From: Sulfurimonas sp. | Lineage (GTDB): Bacteria > Campylobacterota > Campylobacteria > Campylobacterales > Sulfurimonadaceae | Reading direction: 5' to 3' | Length of the DNA stretch: 64,000 nucleotides | Assembly (NCBI GenBank): GCA_011391635.1 | Contig: JAABQD010000003.1 | Location: 62,001 to 126,000 of the forward strand | In this document: piece by piece, positions 35,325 through 45,079 of the stretch | Layout: each line of letters starts with the position of its first letter | How positions within the stretch are numbered: the first letter of the stretch is position 1 | Notes under the pieces: generated by a model | Databases searched by the model: none | What the model saw: the letters and a program-made list of their open reading frames with translations, nothing else | Told to the model about the DNA's origin: nothing | Position numbers and translations under genes: made by a program

Positions 35325-35403
35325 AAATAACTCCATAATAAGTAATATGTTGTAATGGTAACGAAATATTTTAAAAAAGGGGAATTTGAAGAGAAAAAGA
35401 GGC

Positions 35404-35430
35404 TATTTTAGGGCAAAAAACCCTAAAATA
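35404..35430 (-). terminator. Intrinsic terminator of tpx
   Basis: A perfect 10-bp stem (TATTTTAGGG / CCCTAAAATA) with a 7-base loop lies 12 bases after the tpx stop, followed on the minus strand by a T-rich tract (CTCTTTTTCTC). Confidence 0.75.
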
Positions 35431-35442
35431 AATGAGAAGAGA

Positions 35443-35946
35443 TTATTTTACTGCTGCCATTGCTGCGTCGTAGTTTGGCTCTTCTGTGATTTCTGGAACG
35501 ATTTCTTTGTAAGTTACAACGCCATCTGCGTCAACTACGAAGATTGCTCTACAAGTTACACCTGCAAGAACCGAACCACCAAGTAAAACACCATAAGCGT
35601 TTGCGAAATCTTTGTTTCTGAAGTCAGAAGTAACAGTTAACTTGTCAATTCCCTCAGCTGCACAAAAACGACCAGATGCGAATGGTAAGTCAAGAGATAC
35701 GATAGTAGCTTTAACGCCTTCTAATGAAGCAACTTTTGCATTGAAGTTACGAGTTTCAGTAGCACATACACCAGTGTCTAGTGAAGGAACAACAATAATT
35801 AGTTGTTTTACGCCTTGAGCACCACCAACTACAACATCACCTAAACCAGCTGAATTTACAACTGTAACTTCTGGTGCTTTATCACCAACTTTTACCTCAT
35901 TTCCTAATAGTTCTACGTCTGTACCCTTGAATTTTGTAGTTGCCAT
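35443..35946 (-). CDS. tpx: Thiol peroxidase Tpx
   Basis: 167 residues, the family's normal length. The peroxidatic cysteine lies in PSLDTGVCATETRNFN and the resolving cysteine in FASGRFCAAEG. Tpx reduces hydroperoxides with electrons from thioredoxin in the periplasm or cytoplasm; no signal peptide is seen here. It is a single gene with a strong GGAG-type ribosome site and an intrinsic terminator. Codon choice is unusually even, consistent with high expression. Confidence 0.93.
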   Translation of the reverse strand: MATTKFKGTDVELLGNEVKVGDKAPEVTVVNSAGLGDVVVGGAQGVKQLIIVVPSLDTGVCATETRNFNAKVASLEGVKATIVSLDLPFASGRFCAAEGIDKLTVTSDFRNKDFANAYGVLLGGSVLAGVTCRAIFVVDADGVVTYKEIVPEITEEPNYDAAMAAVK

Positions 35947-36055
35947 TTTGGCTCCTTTTTTTGTTTTATTTAATTTATGCAGGAAGTATATTTTAAATCG
36001 GATAATTTTACTCTTAATTAGAAAGAGAGTGTTTTGGCATAAGTTTTTATTAAGT

Positions 36056-37033
36056 TTATAACTGGCTTCTGGGTGTTATATCTAAAGTATCAAGGGAACT
36101 AAACATCTCTTGATTGTACATCTCAACGGCTACTCTCCCTATCATTGCAGCATTGTCTGAACAATATTTGAGTTCACTCAGAAGCAGTGAAGCGGCATGT
36201 GGTTTCAAAAGTGTTTCTATTTGAGAGCGAAGGTAGAGGTTTGCACTCGCACCGCCTACAATCGCAAAATTTTTAGGTGGAGTTATTGCAAAATATTTTT
36301 TGAGTTTATGAATAATATGTGCCGTTGCTACATGCTCAAACGAAGCCGCTATATCTTTATAATCTTCTTTGGTACCATTTTCAACCGCAAGACGCACCGC
36401 ATTTTTAAGCCCTGAGTAGGAAAAAGCGAGTTTAGGCGTTTGCATAAGCGGGATGGTAAAGTTGTATTTTTTTCTATCACCATCCATCGCTAGTTTTTCT
36501 ATGAGTGGTCCGCCTGGATAGCCAAGACCCATCATCTTCGCAACTTTGTCAAAACTCTCACCAAAACTGTCATCCATACTTTTTGCAACGGTTGTGATTT
36601 TATGTAAACTCTCCACTTCCATCACTTGTGTGTGACCGCCTGAAACAAGCAAAACAGTCAGAGGGAATTGAGTCTCTTTTTCTATGAATAGAGAATAGAT
36701 ATGACCGATGAGGTGATTGACCCCGATGAGAGGAATTGAAAGAGCAACCGAGATAGCTTTTGCCATTGTCACACCCTCAATGAGCGTCACAGCAAGTCCA
36801 GGGGAAGAGGTGACAGCGACCGCTTTTAACTTATCAAAATAGGGTTTACACTCTTCTAGGATTTTTGGCAAAGCTTCGGCATGAAGTCTTGCTGCAAGTT
36901 CAGGAACAACACCGCCATAAGCAGAGTGTTCTAATTCTTGAGATATTTTTTTGTGAAACAGAAGTCGGCATGTGGAAATCTCTGTAATAGCGATAGCACT
37001 ATCATCACAACTGCTCTCAATGCTTAGTATCAT
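36056..37033 (-). CDS. tsaD: tRNA threonylcarbamoyladenosine synthase subunit TsaD
   Basis: 325 residues. The metal site [10 protein letters not shown], the ASKH fold nucleotide blocks [13 protein letters not shown] and [11 protein letters not shown], and the late [10 protein letters not shown] block are diagnostic. With TsaB and TsaE it transfers threonylcarbamoyl to A37 of ANN-decoding tRNAs. Its start overlaps the dxr stop by 4 bases. One exact (36967) and one near (36194) copy of the repeated 10-mer are in the gene. Confidence 0.95.
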   Translation of the reverse strand: MILSIESSCDDSAIAITEISTCRLLFHKKISQELEHSAYGGVVPELAARLHAEALPKILEECKPYFDKLKAVAVTSSPGLAVTLIEGVTMAKAISVALSIPLIGVNHLIGHIYSLFIEKETQFPLTVLLVSGGHTQVMEVESLHKITTVAKSMDDSFGESFDKVAKMMGLGYPGGPLIEKLAMDGDRKKYNFTIPLMQTPKLAFSYSGLKNAVRLAVENGTKEDYKDIAASFEHVATAHIIHKLKKYFAITPPKNFAIVGGASANLYLRSQIETLLKPHAASLLLSELKYCSDNAAMIGRVAVEMYNQEMFSSLDTLDITPRSQL

Positions 37034-38100
37034 TGACCCAGCCTCACAAATTCTCTTACCTCTTTGTCTATCAAAAAGACATCTTCTATATTTCTTGGCA
37101 TGTGGATAAATTTTTCATACGCCTTTAAAATGTTTCGAGATATATCCATAAAACCTATCTCTTTGTTGATAAATTTTTCGATAGATGCTTCGTTTGCTGC
37201 ATTGATAACTACGCCTCTCTCTGGGTTTTTGAGAAGTTCTTCTTTTATCTGCCAAATCGGATATCGCTCAGTTGTTATCTCACGAAACTCCAAAGAACCG
37301 ACTTTGAGCAAATCCACATGCCCTAATATATTTTCATTCATTTGGGCATTGATTGCGTAGCTGATTGGGAGTTGCATGTTGGCATGTGCAAAGTGAGCAG
37401 TGGTTGAGCCATCTTTAAAATCTATCAGTGCGTGAATGAGTGATTTTGTCTCAATAATCGCGTCGTATTTTCCCTCGCCAAAGAGCCATCTCGCCTCTAG
37501 AAGTTCAAACATTTTGTTGACCATTGTGGCTGAGTCGATGGTTATTTTTTGTCCCATCGACCAGTTTGGGTGTTTTTGGGTATCCGCCAAAGTCGCACTC
37601 TCAAGACGCTTGATATCCCAGTCACGAAATGCTCCGCCACTTGCGGTGATAATCATCTTTGCAACAGGTCTGTTTTGCATCAGATACCAAAGACCGAAAT
37701 GCTCACTGTCTATGGGCTGGATTTTACTTGTGTCGATAAAACTTCCACATGCCACAAGAGACTCTTTGTTTGCAAGAGCAACTCTTTTTCCACATGCCAA
37801 AGCTGTTAGTGTAGGGCGAAGACCTAAAAAGCCTACAAGAGCGTTCACAACAAGTTCAGAGCTAGAATCTTCTATGACTTTGAGAATTGCCTCTTGTCCG
37901 AAATAGACATTTTTATGATGAACATTTGCTACATCTTTTTCATTGGCAACAATGACTATTTTTGGATTATGTTCTAAAATTTGGGTATTAAGAAGAGAGA
38001 TATTTGTCCCTGCTACGAGAACTTCAACACTCAAAGAGAGCTTTTTAGCAACTTCGAGTGTATTGACGCCTATAGAACCAGTTGAACCAAGAAGTATCAA
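37030..38100 (-). CDS. dxr: 1-deoxy-D-xylulose 5-phosphate reductoisomerase
   Basis: 356 residues with the NADPH-binding start [15 protein letters not shown], the [12 protein letters not shown] block, and the metal/catalytic segment [14 protein letters not shown] and ASGGAFRDW. It catalyses the first committed step of the MEP isoprenoid pathway. It lies directly after cdsA and before tsaD. The gene contains four exact copies of the repeated 10-mer and one near-copy in about 700 bases (37097-37798), the densest cluster in the window; two are used as ALACGKR and LVACGSF in the protein. Confidence 0.96.
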   Translation of the reverse strand: MILLGSTGSIGVNTLEVAKKLSLSVEVLVAGTNISLLNTQILEHNPKIVIVANEKDVANVHHKNVYFGQEAILKVIEDSSSELVVNALVGFLGLRPTLTALACGKRVALANKESLVACGSFIDTSKIQPIDSEHFGLWYLMQNRPVAKMIITASGGAFRDWDIKRLESATLADTQKHPNWSMGQKITIDSATMVNKMFELLEARWLFGEGKYDAIIETKSLIHALIDFKDGSTTAHFAHANMQLPISYAINAQMNENILGHVDLLKVGSLEFREITTERYPIWQIKEELLKNPERGVVINAANEASIEKFINKEIGFMDISRNILKAYEKFIHMPRNIEDVFLIDKEVREFVRLGQ

Positions 38101-38856
38101 TTATACTAAGCCTCTTAAAAGGACAAGCATAACAATCGCACCAAAGAGGTAGCCATCAATGCGGTCAAGAACTCCGCCATGTCCTGGGAGGAGATTTCCA
38201 CTATCTTTGACATCCGCTTTGCGTTTGAGAGAACTTTCAAATAAATCTCCAAAGATTGAACTCAGAGCAACCATAAAAGAGATGATGAACGAGAGTGTCA
38301 AATCGACAAAAGCAAGTCCAGCGAACATACCGCTAAAAGTTGCTATAAAAACACCTCCGATTACACCTTCGAGAGTTTTGTTCGGGCTGGTTGGGCTAAA
38401 AGGAGTTTTCCCCATGTTTTTTCCCACAACATACGCTCCTACATCTGTCATTGCAATAACAACAAGAAGCCATAAGAGGGAGAGCATTCCATACTCTTGG
38501 TACATCGTAAAGGTAAAAAGCATCCCAGCAGTTGGGTAGATAAAAGGAAAAAAGTAACTCCACTCAAGCTCTTTTTTGTACGCTACAGCACTTGCATACG
38601 CAACACCAGCCAATACAAACAAATCATCACCATACGGATAGATACCAGCTAAAAGCCAAATACCTACGGCGAAGGTTAAAAGAGAGTGGTTTTCTACTCC
38701 AAAAAGCTTACAAGCCTCCTTGAATGCCAAGATATAAATCGCCCCCATAGCAAACCATGTTAAATAAAAGTTGTCAATCAAACCTATTGCAAAAACAGCT
38801 CCAACAAGCATCACACCTGTTACAATTCTCTCTTTATGATCCGCGAACATGCTCAT
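38101..38856 (-). CDS. cdsA: Phosphatidate cytidylyltransferase
   Basis: 251 residues with about seven membrane helices and the C-terminal CdsA signature (SLKRKADVKDSGNLLPGHGGVLDRIDG). It makes CDP-diacylglycerol from phosphatidate in the inner membrane for phospholipid synthesis. Its stop abuts dxr with no gap, so dxr, tsaD and cdsA form one transcription unit. Confidence 0.94.
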   Translation of the reverse strand: MSMFADHKERIVTGVMLVGAVFAIGLIDNFYLTWFAMGAIYILAFKEACKLFGVENHSLLTFAVGIWLLAGIYPYGDDLFVLAGVAYASAVAYKKELEWSYFFPFIYPTAGMLFTFTMYQEYGMLSLLWLLVVIAMTDVGAYVVGKNMGKTPFSPTSPNKTLEGVIGGVFIATFSGMFAGLAFVDLTLSFIISFMVALSSIFGDLFESSLKRKADVKDSGNLLPGHGGVLDRIDGYLFGAIVMLVLLRGLV

Positions 38857-38894
38857 AAAATTTCCTAAATATAATTTTGTGAGATTATACCAAA

Positions 38895-39203
38895 TCAGAC
38901 TTTAATATCGAGTTTATATTCGAGGGATATTTCTTCATCTTCGGGTTCATTTTTTTCTTTTTGTTTTTTTTCTCTTTTTGTTTCTTGGTCGGCTTCATCT
39001 TTTGTGTGTTCTCTATCTCCATCTACCTGATAATTCTCCTCTGTAGGGCGAACTTCTAAGACTTGTTGTTCCTCTTCGTTGACGGCAGCTTGAGCAGCAG
39101 CATTTTGGACATCAAGGCGATTTTGATAGTTCCCTTGCACAGAAGAGACGGTTGCAGTTTGTTGATTGACATAAATAACATTTCCAATCGCACCTATGGA
39201 CAT
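38895..39203 (-). CDS. Hypothetical acidic/charged low-complexity protein
   Basis: 102 residues. The N-terminal 50 residues are neutral and glutamine/asparagine-rich (GNVIYVNQQTATVSS); the C-terminal half is very charged (Glu/Lys/Asp) and probably disordered. No signal peptide or known domain is seen. It starts 10 bases after the NFACT gene stop and is followed 38 bases later by cdsA, so it belongs to the NFACT-cdsA-dxr-tsaD operon. Function unknown. Confidence 0.55.
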   Translation of the reverse strand: MSIGAIGNVIYVNQQTATVSSVQGNYQNRLDVQNAAAQAAVNEEEQQVLEVRPTEENYQVDGDREHTKDEADQETKREKKQKEKNEPEDEEISLEYKLDIKV

Positions 39204-39213
39204 TGTGTACTCC

Positions 39214-40539
39214 TTAGCGGGTATCTACTTCGAGTGTTTTATATTTGTTATACAAAACATTCGCACCACTCTGTATTGTAACTTCTCTTCGTGGAGTATA
39301 ATCGACCAAAAATTTATCTTTTTCAAACATTGTAAAATCCACACAGAGCCTTGCGGCACTTTCAATGATATTATGAGGTACATTTTGCTTGTCCGTTGTG
39401 ATGATAACATGTGCAGATGGACGCTCTCTCATGTGAAGCCAGATATCTTTGGCTCTTGCATTTTTAAGAAGTTCGACATTGCCTTTTTCATTTTTTCCGA
39501 GTTGGATTTTATACCCTTCTATCCAAAAAGTTTCGATGGAATCGTTCTCTTTGATTTTTTTGTTTTGAACTTTTTTAGGGAAGAGAAGTTCTATTTTTGC
39601 AACATCTTTTGCCTCTTGGAGCGTGTTGATAAAGAGTTTGAGATGTTCTATTTTTTCTAAAAGAGAGGTGCGTTGCAAATGAAGATTTTTTACTTTTTGT
39701 TTTGCTTTTTTACTCTGAACAAAGAGCCAATCTGCAATCATCGCAACACTTGGATAGCTTTTTTGTAGCTCCACATGCACTATTTTTCCATCATAATCAT
39801 CGAGTTCTAAGAGTTTACTATAGGGTTTGATTTTGTGTATATTGGATAAAACTAAATTACCATAATGCTGATAAGTCTCAGCTTCACCTCTTAAGCTCTC
39901 TTCCTCTTCAAGTGCAGAAAAAAGTTTTTGGAGTTTTTGGAGTTTTTTACTCAAATAACTCATTTTTGCTTTTTTGAGAGAGGCTAGTTTTTGCTCTTGT
40001 TCTTTTTGATATGCTTCATATAAAAATGCTTCAACATCCACGAGCGGATACTCTTTTGCTTGAAATGGTGCAGGAGGAATATGAAGAAGTTTTTGCCCCA
40101 CTCTGACTTCACGAAAAGAGGAGAACAAATCCACATGCCGAAGTGCCTCAAGTACAACTTCATTTTCATCTAAAATGATAACATTTGTATATTTTCCAGT
40201 AAATTCAAACTGTAAAATAGTAGTTTCTTGCTTGTATGCTGATGCTACGCTTGTTGTAAATCGAATAATTTTATCATCATTGAAAAGTGCAACATTTAAG
40301 ATAGTGGCACGATTAAATCGCTTTGCCAAAAGAACATCAAACGGGGCATTGTAAACTTTTGAACGACTGTAAGAGAGGCATTTAAAAAGAGTAGAGTGTG
40401 AGCGTTGCATTTCAAAATAAAGGGCATCATCTTTATCAAAAGAGATTTTAATGATAGTATCTGAAACTCTATAAATCGCAGATATTTTTGTAAATTTTTG
40501 AAGATAAGTAATGATTTGTTTTAAGTGTGATAATTTCAT
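39214..40539 (-). CDS. NFACT-family protein (RqcH-like ribosome quality control factor)
   Basis: 441 residues from the ATG at 40539; the open frame reaches a TTG 9 codons further upstream. The N-terminal NFACT-N-like domain, a central coiled coil (about 170-310) and the C-terminal NFACT-R domain with DIWLHMRERPSAHVII are present. Bacterial RqcH binds stalled 50S subunits and adds alanine tails to nascent chains. Older annotation calls this family fibronectin-binding. It is shorter than Bacillus RqcH (about 570 residues). One exact copy of the repeated 10-mer is at 40130 and another upstream of the start at 40588. Confidence 0.8.
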   Translation of the reverse strand: MKLSHLKQIITYLQKFTKISAIYRVSDTIIKISFDKDDALYFEMQRSHSTLFKCLSYSRSKVYNAPFDVLLAKRFNRATILNVALFNDDKIIRFTTSVASAYKQETTILQFEFTGKYTNVIILDENEVVLEALRHVDLFSSFREVRVGQKLLHIPPAPFQAKEYPLVDVEAFLYEAYQKEQEQKLASLKKAKMSYLSKKLQKLQKLFSALEEEESLRGEAETYQHYGNLVLSNIHKIKPYSKLLELDDYDGKIVHVELQKSYPSVAMIADWLFVQSKKAKQKVKNLHLQRTSLLEKIEHLKLFINTLQEAKDVAKIELLFPKKVQNKKIKENDSIETFWIEGYKIQLGKNEKGNVELLKNARAKDIWLHMRERPSAHVIITTDKQNVPHNIIESAARLCVDFTMFEKDKFLVDYTPRREVTIQSGANVLYNKYKTLEVDTR

Positions 40540-40644
40540 GAGAGGATTGTAGCATAGATAGAACAATTGAAGTTTATCGTATCTCTTGGCATGTGGAATA
40601 TTTCTAGCAATTTTTATATAAATGATATTTAGCTACAATCACGC

Positions 40645-43428
40645 ATGGCAAATAAACATAAAAAAAATACAAAAATAAATCAAAAAATCAAAAAATATTT
40701 TGACAATGACCCTTTTGATGTGGGTATTGAGAGAGTAAGTACCGAGACTTTGAGTGAGCTTTGTCACTATCTTGGAATTTATGATATCGAACACAATAAA
40801 AAAGTTATTATTAAAACGATTCGGATGCTTTGGAGTGAAGCAGACAGTGATTTTCGTGAACATATTTTAGACTTTTTTCATGCGAATGAAACGATTTACT
40901 CCTCTACCTCCCCAAAAGAGCAAAACCAAGACAGAACGCAAAAGATTGAAGCACTCCTGCAAGAATTAGATGTAACGCCAGAAGAAGGAGCACTGCTCCA
41001 TGAAGCTTTTATGGAAGTCAGAAGCAAAAAAATTACTCTTGAAAAGATGGAAGCAAAGCTTCTTCACATTCGATTTGACCTCAAAAAAGAGGAGTTGCAA
41101 AAACGACTTGAGGGAATCTTCGATACAGATGATACTCTCGAGTTTAACGCTTCAATAAAGTATCAAATCTATGGGCAAACTTTTCACAAAATTATCATTC
41201 TCAATACAAAAGCGTATGATTATGAGTACCTGCATGAGACTCCAATAGATGTTATCTTTGAAAAAATAAGTGTGGATAAAGAGAGTGCTATCCTGCAAAA
41301 ACAAAAAAATATTGATGTATTTTTAGCAAGTATCAAAAATCCGCATCCTTATCTCACACAAGAGCAGATTTTAAATGCTCTTCGCTCTGCTCCTCCAAAA
41401 TCAAAATTTGCATTTGCACCTCTCAAAAAAGAGGTTTTACACGAGATAATAGAGAAGCAAATCGGAGCATTGGATATAGATCCACATGCCGAAGAAGTTT
41501 TAGTGACACTTCAAGAGCATTTTGAACTTCCACATGCCAGTATCTCTCTGGCATATAATTTGGAAGTGCATATAGAGATGCAGAGGCTCTTAGAAGATAT
41601 ATGGAATGGGAATGAACTCCATTTTGATGTACAAATTCAGAGTGCAAAACAAGAGCATGAAGAGAGCTTTTTATCTCAGCTAAAAAGCCTTGTCGATGAG
41701 TGTGGAAGTTATGCAACTCTGCTTCATTTTACAGAGGAACAATTGCATAAAAAAGTGTATGAATTTTTGGTTGAGTTATTACCAAAATCTCTCACAATAA
41801 GCTCCAAAGTCGCTCGAAAAACAATCAAAACTTTTATGTTCAACATTCATGAACAGCTTATCAAAAAACAGAGACAAGCACTTTTAGCACGAACGATACG
41901 AGATTTTAAAAACCTCTTTCCAATGGCGAGGACGATGAGAAGAAAACTTGTTCTTCATATAGGTCCAACGAACAGTGGCAAAACATATCAAGCGATGCAA
42001 AAGCTTCAAAATGCAGATACGGGATACTATCTTGCACCTTTGAGACTTCTCGCACTTGAGGGGTATGAAACGCTCAAAGAGAGAGGTATCGCATGTTCAC
42101 TCATTACTGGTGAAGAGCAACTTCTCAATGAAGATGCCACGCATATAAGTTCCACAATTGAGATGTTGAATTTTGAAGTGGATGTTGATGTGTGTGTCAT
42201 CGATGAGGTGCAGATGATAGATGACCGTGACCGTGGCTGGGCATGGGCAAATGCCATCATTGGGGCTCCTGCAAAAGAGATTATCATGACAGGCTCCCCC
42301 AATGTAAAAGAGGCGATTATCGCTCTTGCAGAGTATTTGGGTGAAGAGCTTGAGATTATAGAGTTTGAGAGAAAAAATCCCCTTACACTTTTAGAGGAAC
42401 CAACCAATATTAGAGATGTCAAAGAAGGTACGGCGATTATTGCTTTTACAAGAAAAGATGTTCTTAAGCTCAAGCAAAATTTTTCTAAATACTTCAAAGT
42501 GAGCGTTGTCTATGGAAACCTCTCTCCAGAAGTCAGACGCGAAGAGGCGAGAAGATTTCGAGAGAAAGAGACACAGATTCTTGTTGCCACGGATGCTATT
42601 GCCATGGGGATGAATTTACCGATAAAAACGATTCTTTTTTCCAAAGCAGAGAAGTTTGATGGCATAAGCCAGAGAAATTTACAACCCTCTGAAGTGCATC
42701 AAATCTCAGGTCGAGCAGGGCGGTTTGGTTTACACGAAGAGGGTTTTGTTGGGGCTCTAAACAGTGAAGTTTTAGCAATCGTCAAAAAGAATTTCCACAA
42801 AGAAGCAAAAAAAATCACACTCCCCTTTAGAGTTATGGCAAATATAGAGCATATTAAACTTGTCAGTACGATTTTAGAAGAGAAATCACTCCAAGAGGTA
42901 CTCAAATTTTTTGTGGACAATATGGAGTTTAGCGGACCTTTTCACGCTTCGAATTTAGATGACATGGTAGAAGCTGCCAAAATTGTGGATACTTTTGATT
43001 TGGATATAGCAACCAAATATCATTTGGCATGTGCACCACTTACACTCAAATCTCCCTATATTGTCTCTGCGTATGAGAGTTATATTTTAGCTTTAGAGAA
43101 AAAAATGGCTGTTGTTTATACGCCTCCAGCACTTGTTGGAAGTTTCGCTCAAACGGCGGAAGAGCTTCTAAGAGCTGAAGATATGGTCAAAGAGATTTCA
43201 CTCTATTTATGGTTGAGTTATAGATTTGAGGAGTATTTTGTAGATGTGGAGAGAGCAAGAACATCACGCCATATTTTGAATAAATTTATAGAAGAGTCAC
43301 TCCAACAAAGCCATTTCATTCCAAGATGTAGAATGTGTCAAGCTCCACTGCCAAGGGGTTCTAAATATGAAATTTGTCAGTCCTGCTTTAAAAAGCATTA
43401 CACAACTCCCAAAAAAAGGAGAAGGTAA
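40645..43428 (+). CDS. SUV3-like DExH-box RNA helicase
   Basis: 927 residues. A long N-terminal helical region (1-430) precedes the helicase core: Walker A GPTNSGKTYQ, the SUV3-type motif II DEVQMIDD with DRGWAWANAI, motif III TGSP, and motif VI QISGRAGRFG. A C-terminal segment ends with a four-cysteine zinc ribbon (CRMCQAPLPRGSKYEICQSC). The motif set is that of mitochondrial SUV3, an RNA-unwinding partner of exoribonuclease. Homologues occur in Campylobacterota. It may work with RNA-degrading enzymes; partners are not visible here. Two exact copies of the repeated 10-mer (41481, 41529) lie 48 bases apart. Confidence 0.85.
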   Translation: MANKHKKNTKINQKIKKYFDNDPFDVGIERVSTETLSELCHYLGIYDIEHNKKVIIKTIRMLWSEADSDFREHILDFFHANETIYSSTSPKEQNQDRTQKIEALLQELDVTPEEGALLHEAFMEVRSKKITLEKMEAKLLHIRFDLKKEELQKRLEGIFDTDDTLEFNASIKYQIYGQTFHKIIILNTKAYDYEYLHETPIDVIFEKISVDKESAILQKQKNIDVFLASIKNPHPYLTQEQILNALRSAPPKSKFAFAPLKKEVLHEIIEKQIGALDIDPHAEEVLVTLQEHFELPHASISLAYNLEVHIEMQRLLEDIWNGNELHFDVQIQSAKQEHEESFLSQLKSLVDECGSYATLLHFTEEQLHKKVYEFLVELLPKSLTISSKVARKTIKTFMFNIHEQLIKKQRQALLARTIRDFKNLFPMARTMRRKLVLHIGPTNSGKTYQAMQKLQNADTGYYLAPLRLLALEGYETLKERGIACSLITGEEQLLNEDATHISSTIEMLNFEVDVDVCVIDEVQMIDDRDRGWAWANAIIGAPAKEIIMTGSPNVKEAIIALAEYLGEELEIIEFERKNPLTLLEEPTNIRDVKEGTAIIAFTRKDVLKLKQNFSKYFKVSVVYGNLSPEVRREEARRFREKETQILVATDAIAMGMNLPIKTILFSKAEKFDGISQRNLQPSEVHQISGRAGRFGLHEEGFVGALNSEVLAIVKKNFHKEAKKITLPFRVMANIEHIKLVSTILEEKSLQEVLKFFVDNMEFSGPFHASNLDDMVEAAKIVDTFDLDIATKYHLACAPLTLKSPYIVSAYESYILALEKKMAVVYTPPALVGSFAQTAEELLRAEDMVKEISLYLWLSYRFEEYFVDVERARTSRHILNKFIEESLQQSHFIPRCRMCQAPLPRGSKYEICQSCFKKHYTTPKKRRR

Positions 43429-45018
43429 TTAGCTTCTAAATTGATCTATCGTGGATTGAAGTGAGTTTGCTACATGAACGAGTTTTTGTAAATCACTCTG
43501 AATGTGTTCTACACTCGCACCATTTTTTGTGGAGAGATCTGCAATTTTTGCGATATCATCGATAATCTCTTGAATATCTTTTGACATTCTCAAATTATCC
43601 TCTTTGGATTTTGTTGCTACTTGTGTAGAGAGATGCATTGCATTAGAAGTAAGATGTATTTTTTCTTCTACTTCATTGGAAATGTTTGTAAGATTTTCTA
43701 TGTTTTTAGCGTTGTCTTGCATTTTATCGCTCACATCATTGATAGATTGTACGATAGTGCTTACGCTCATATCAATCTCTGTTAAGCTTTTTTGTGTTCT
43801 TTCCGCCAATTTTCTTACTTCATCTGCAACAACGGCAAAACCTCGTCCATGTTCTCCTGCTCTTGCTGCTTCGATTGCTGCATTGAGGGCTAATAAGTTT
43901 GTCTGTTCTGCAATATCTTTGATGACATTGAGGACATCTTTGACTTGGTCAGCATCATGTTTGAGATTCGAGAGTTGGGATGAGAGTTCACACTCTATCT
44001 CAACAAAAGAGCTTACTTCACTGCTGAGTGCAGAGAGTGAATGTCTAGCTGTGTCCAATTCGCCATTTGCCTCTTGAATCGTTCGTTGTGTCTGCTCTGT
44101 CGCTCCCATACTTTGAATCAAAAGACCTTTGATAGCTTCACTCTTTTGTGTCGTTTCACCGACAATTTTCTGCTCTTTTTGTGTACTCTCTCCGATAATA
44201 TGGCTAGAGTGCTCAATTTCAGAAGCGATAGAAGAGTTTTGTCCACCCAGGGATTTGACTTCATTAATTGTCTCTTGAACCATCTCTATAAATTTATTGA
44301 CCTCTTTTGCGGTATCGCCAAATTCATTTCCATTTTTGTCGGCGAGGCGTTTTGTCAAATCTTTGTCTCCGCCTACAAGCTCAGAGATACGATTTTTTAA
44401 ATCAGTGAGAGGATTAAAGATCTCTCGCATAAAAAATATACTTGCAAGAATGGCAAAAACTATTGAACCAAAGAGGAGTGTGATTAAGAGTGTTCTTTGT
44501 GTTGCAAAAATATCTGCATCTGTTTTATCAAGTGAAACGACCAAATCCATAATACCAAGAACATAACCCTCTTGTGCATTGTAGTGGCACGAGAGACATT
44601 TTGCTTCGGCAACCATAGGTTTGAGCATTCGGATAGTGTGATGCCCATTTTCATTAGTCTCTATAACTTTTGAGTGATTATTTTTCATAGCATCTTGAGT
44701 CACTTCATCGAGAGTAACCGGTTTTTCTGATGGATAAACTTCTAAAACAGCCTTTGATTTCGCTATATTGAGGGATTCTATCCCTTCTATTGCTCTGGCA
44801 TGTTTGAATGTATCTTGAACCACTACAGGGTCACCCAACATCATGCTTCCAGTCATGGTCTGAAATATAGATTGGCTTAACATGCTAAGAGATTGTTGTG
44901 TTGCTTTGTTGGATTGTTCATTAAGCGTTGAGGAGATATATGAGACACTTCCCACTAGTCCCAAAATTGAGAGTGCTAGAACGGAAACTACAACTTTAGA
45001 TTTGACTGTTTGAAACAT
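43429..45018 (-). CDS. Methyl-accepting chemotaxis protein with periplasmic haem-c (CxxCH) sensor domain
   Basis: 529 residues. TM1 at about 10-30, then a periplasmic domain of about 140 residues that ends with CLSCH (C141-H145), a c-type haem attachment motif as found in DUF3365/Tll0287-like sensors; TM2 at about 172-192, a HAMP region, and the receptor signalling domain with the hairpin tip [40 protein letters not shown]. It would report redox state or gas ligands to CheA. The stop lies immediately after the helicase stop on the opposite strand. Confidence 0.85.
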   Translation of the reverse strand: MFQTVKSKVVVSVLALSILGLVGSVSYISSTLNEQSNKATQQSLSMLSQSIFQTMTGSMMLGDPVVVQDTFKHARAIEGIESLNIAKSKAVLEVYPSEKPVTLDEVTQDAMKNNHSKVIETNENGHHTIRMLKPMVAEAKCLSCHYNAQEGYVLGIMDLVVSLDKTDADIFATQRTLLITLLFGSIVFAILASIFFMREIFNPLTDLKNRISELVGGDKDLTKRLADKNGNEFGDTAKEVNKFIEMVQETINEVKSLGGQNSSIASEIEHSSHIIGESTQKEQKIVGETTQKSEAIKGLLIQSMGATEQTQRTIQEANGELDTARHSLSALSSEVSSFVEIECELSSQLSNLKHDADQVKDVLNVIKDIAEQTNLLALNAAIEAARAGEHGRGFAVVADEVRKLAERTQKSLTEIDMSVSTIVQSINDVSDKMQDNAKNIENLTNISNEVEEKIHLTSNAMHLSTQVATKSKEDNLRMSKDIQEIIDDIAKIADLSTKNGASVEHIQSDLQKLVHVANSLQSTIDQFRS

Positions 45019-45079
45019 AACTATTCCTTATTCTATAATTCATTGTGGAAGATTATATCGCAAAAGTTTCATAAAAGTA

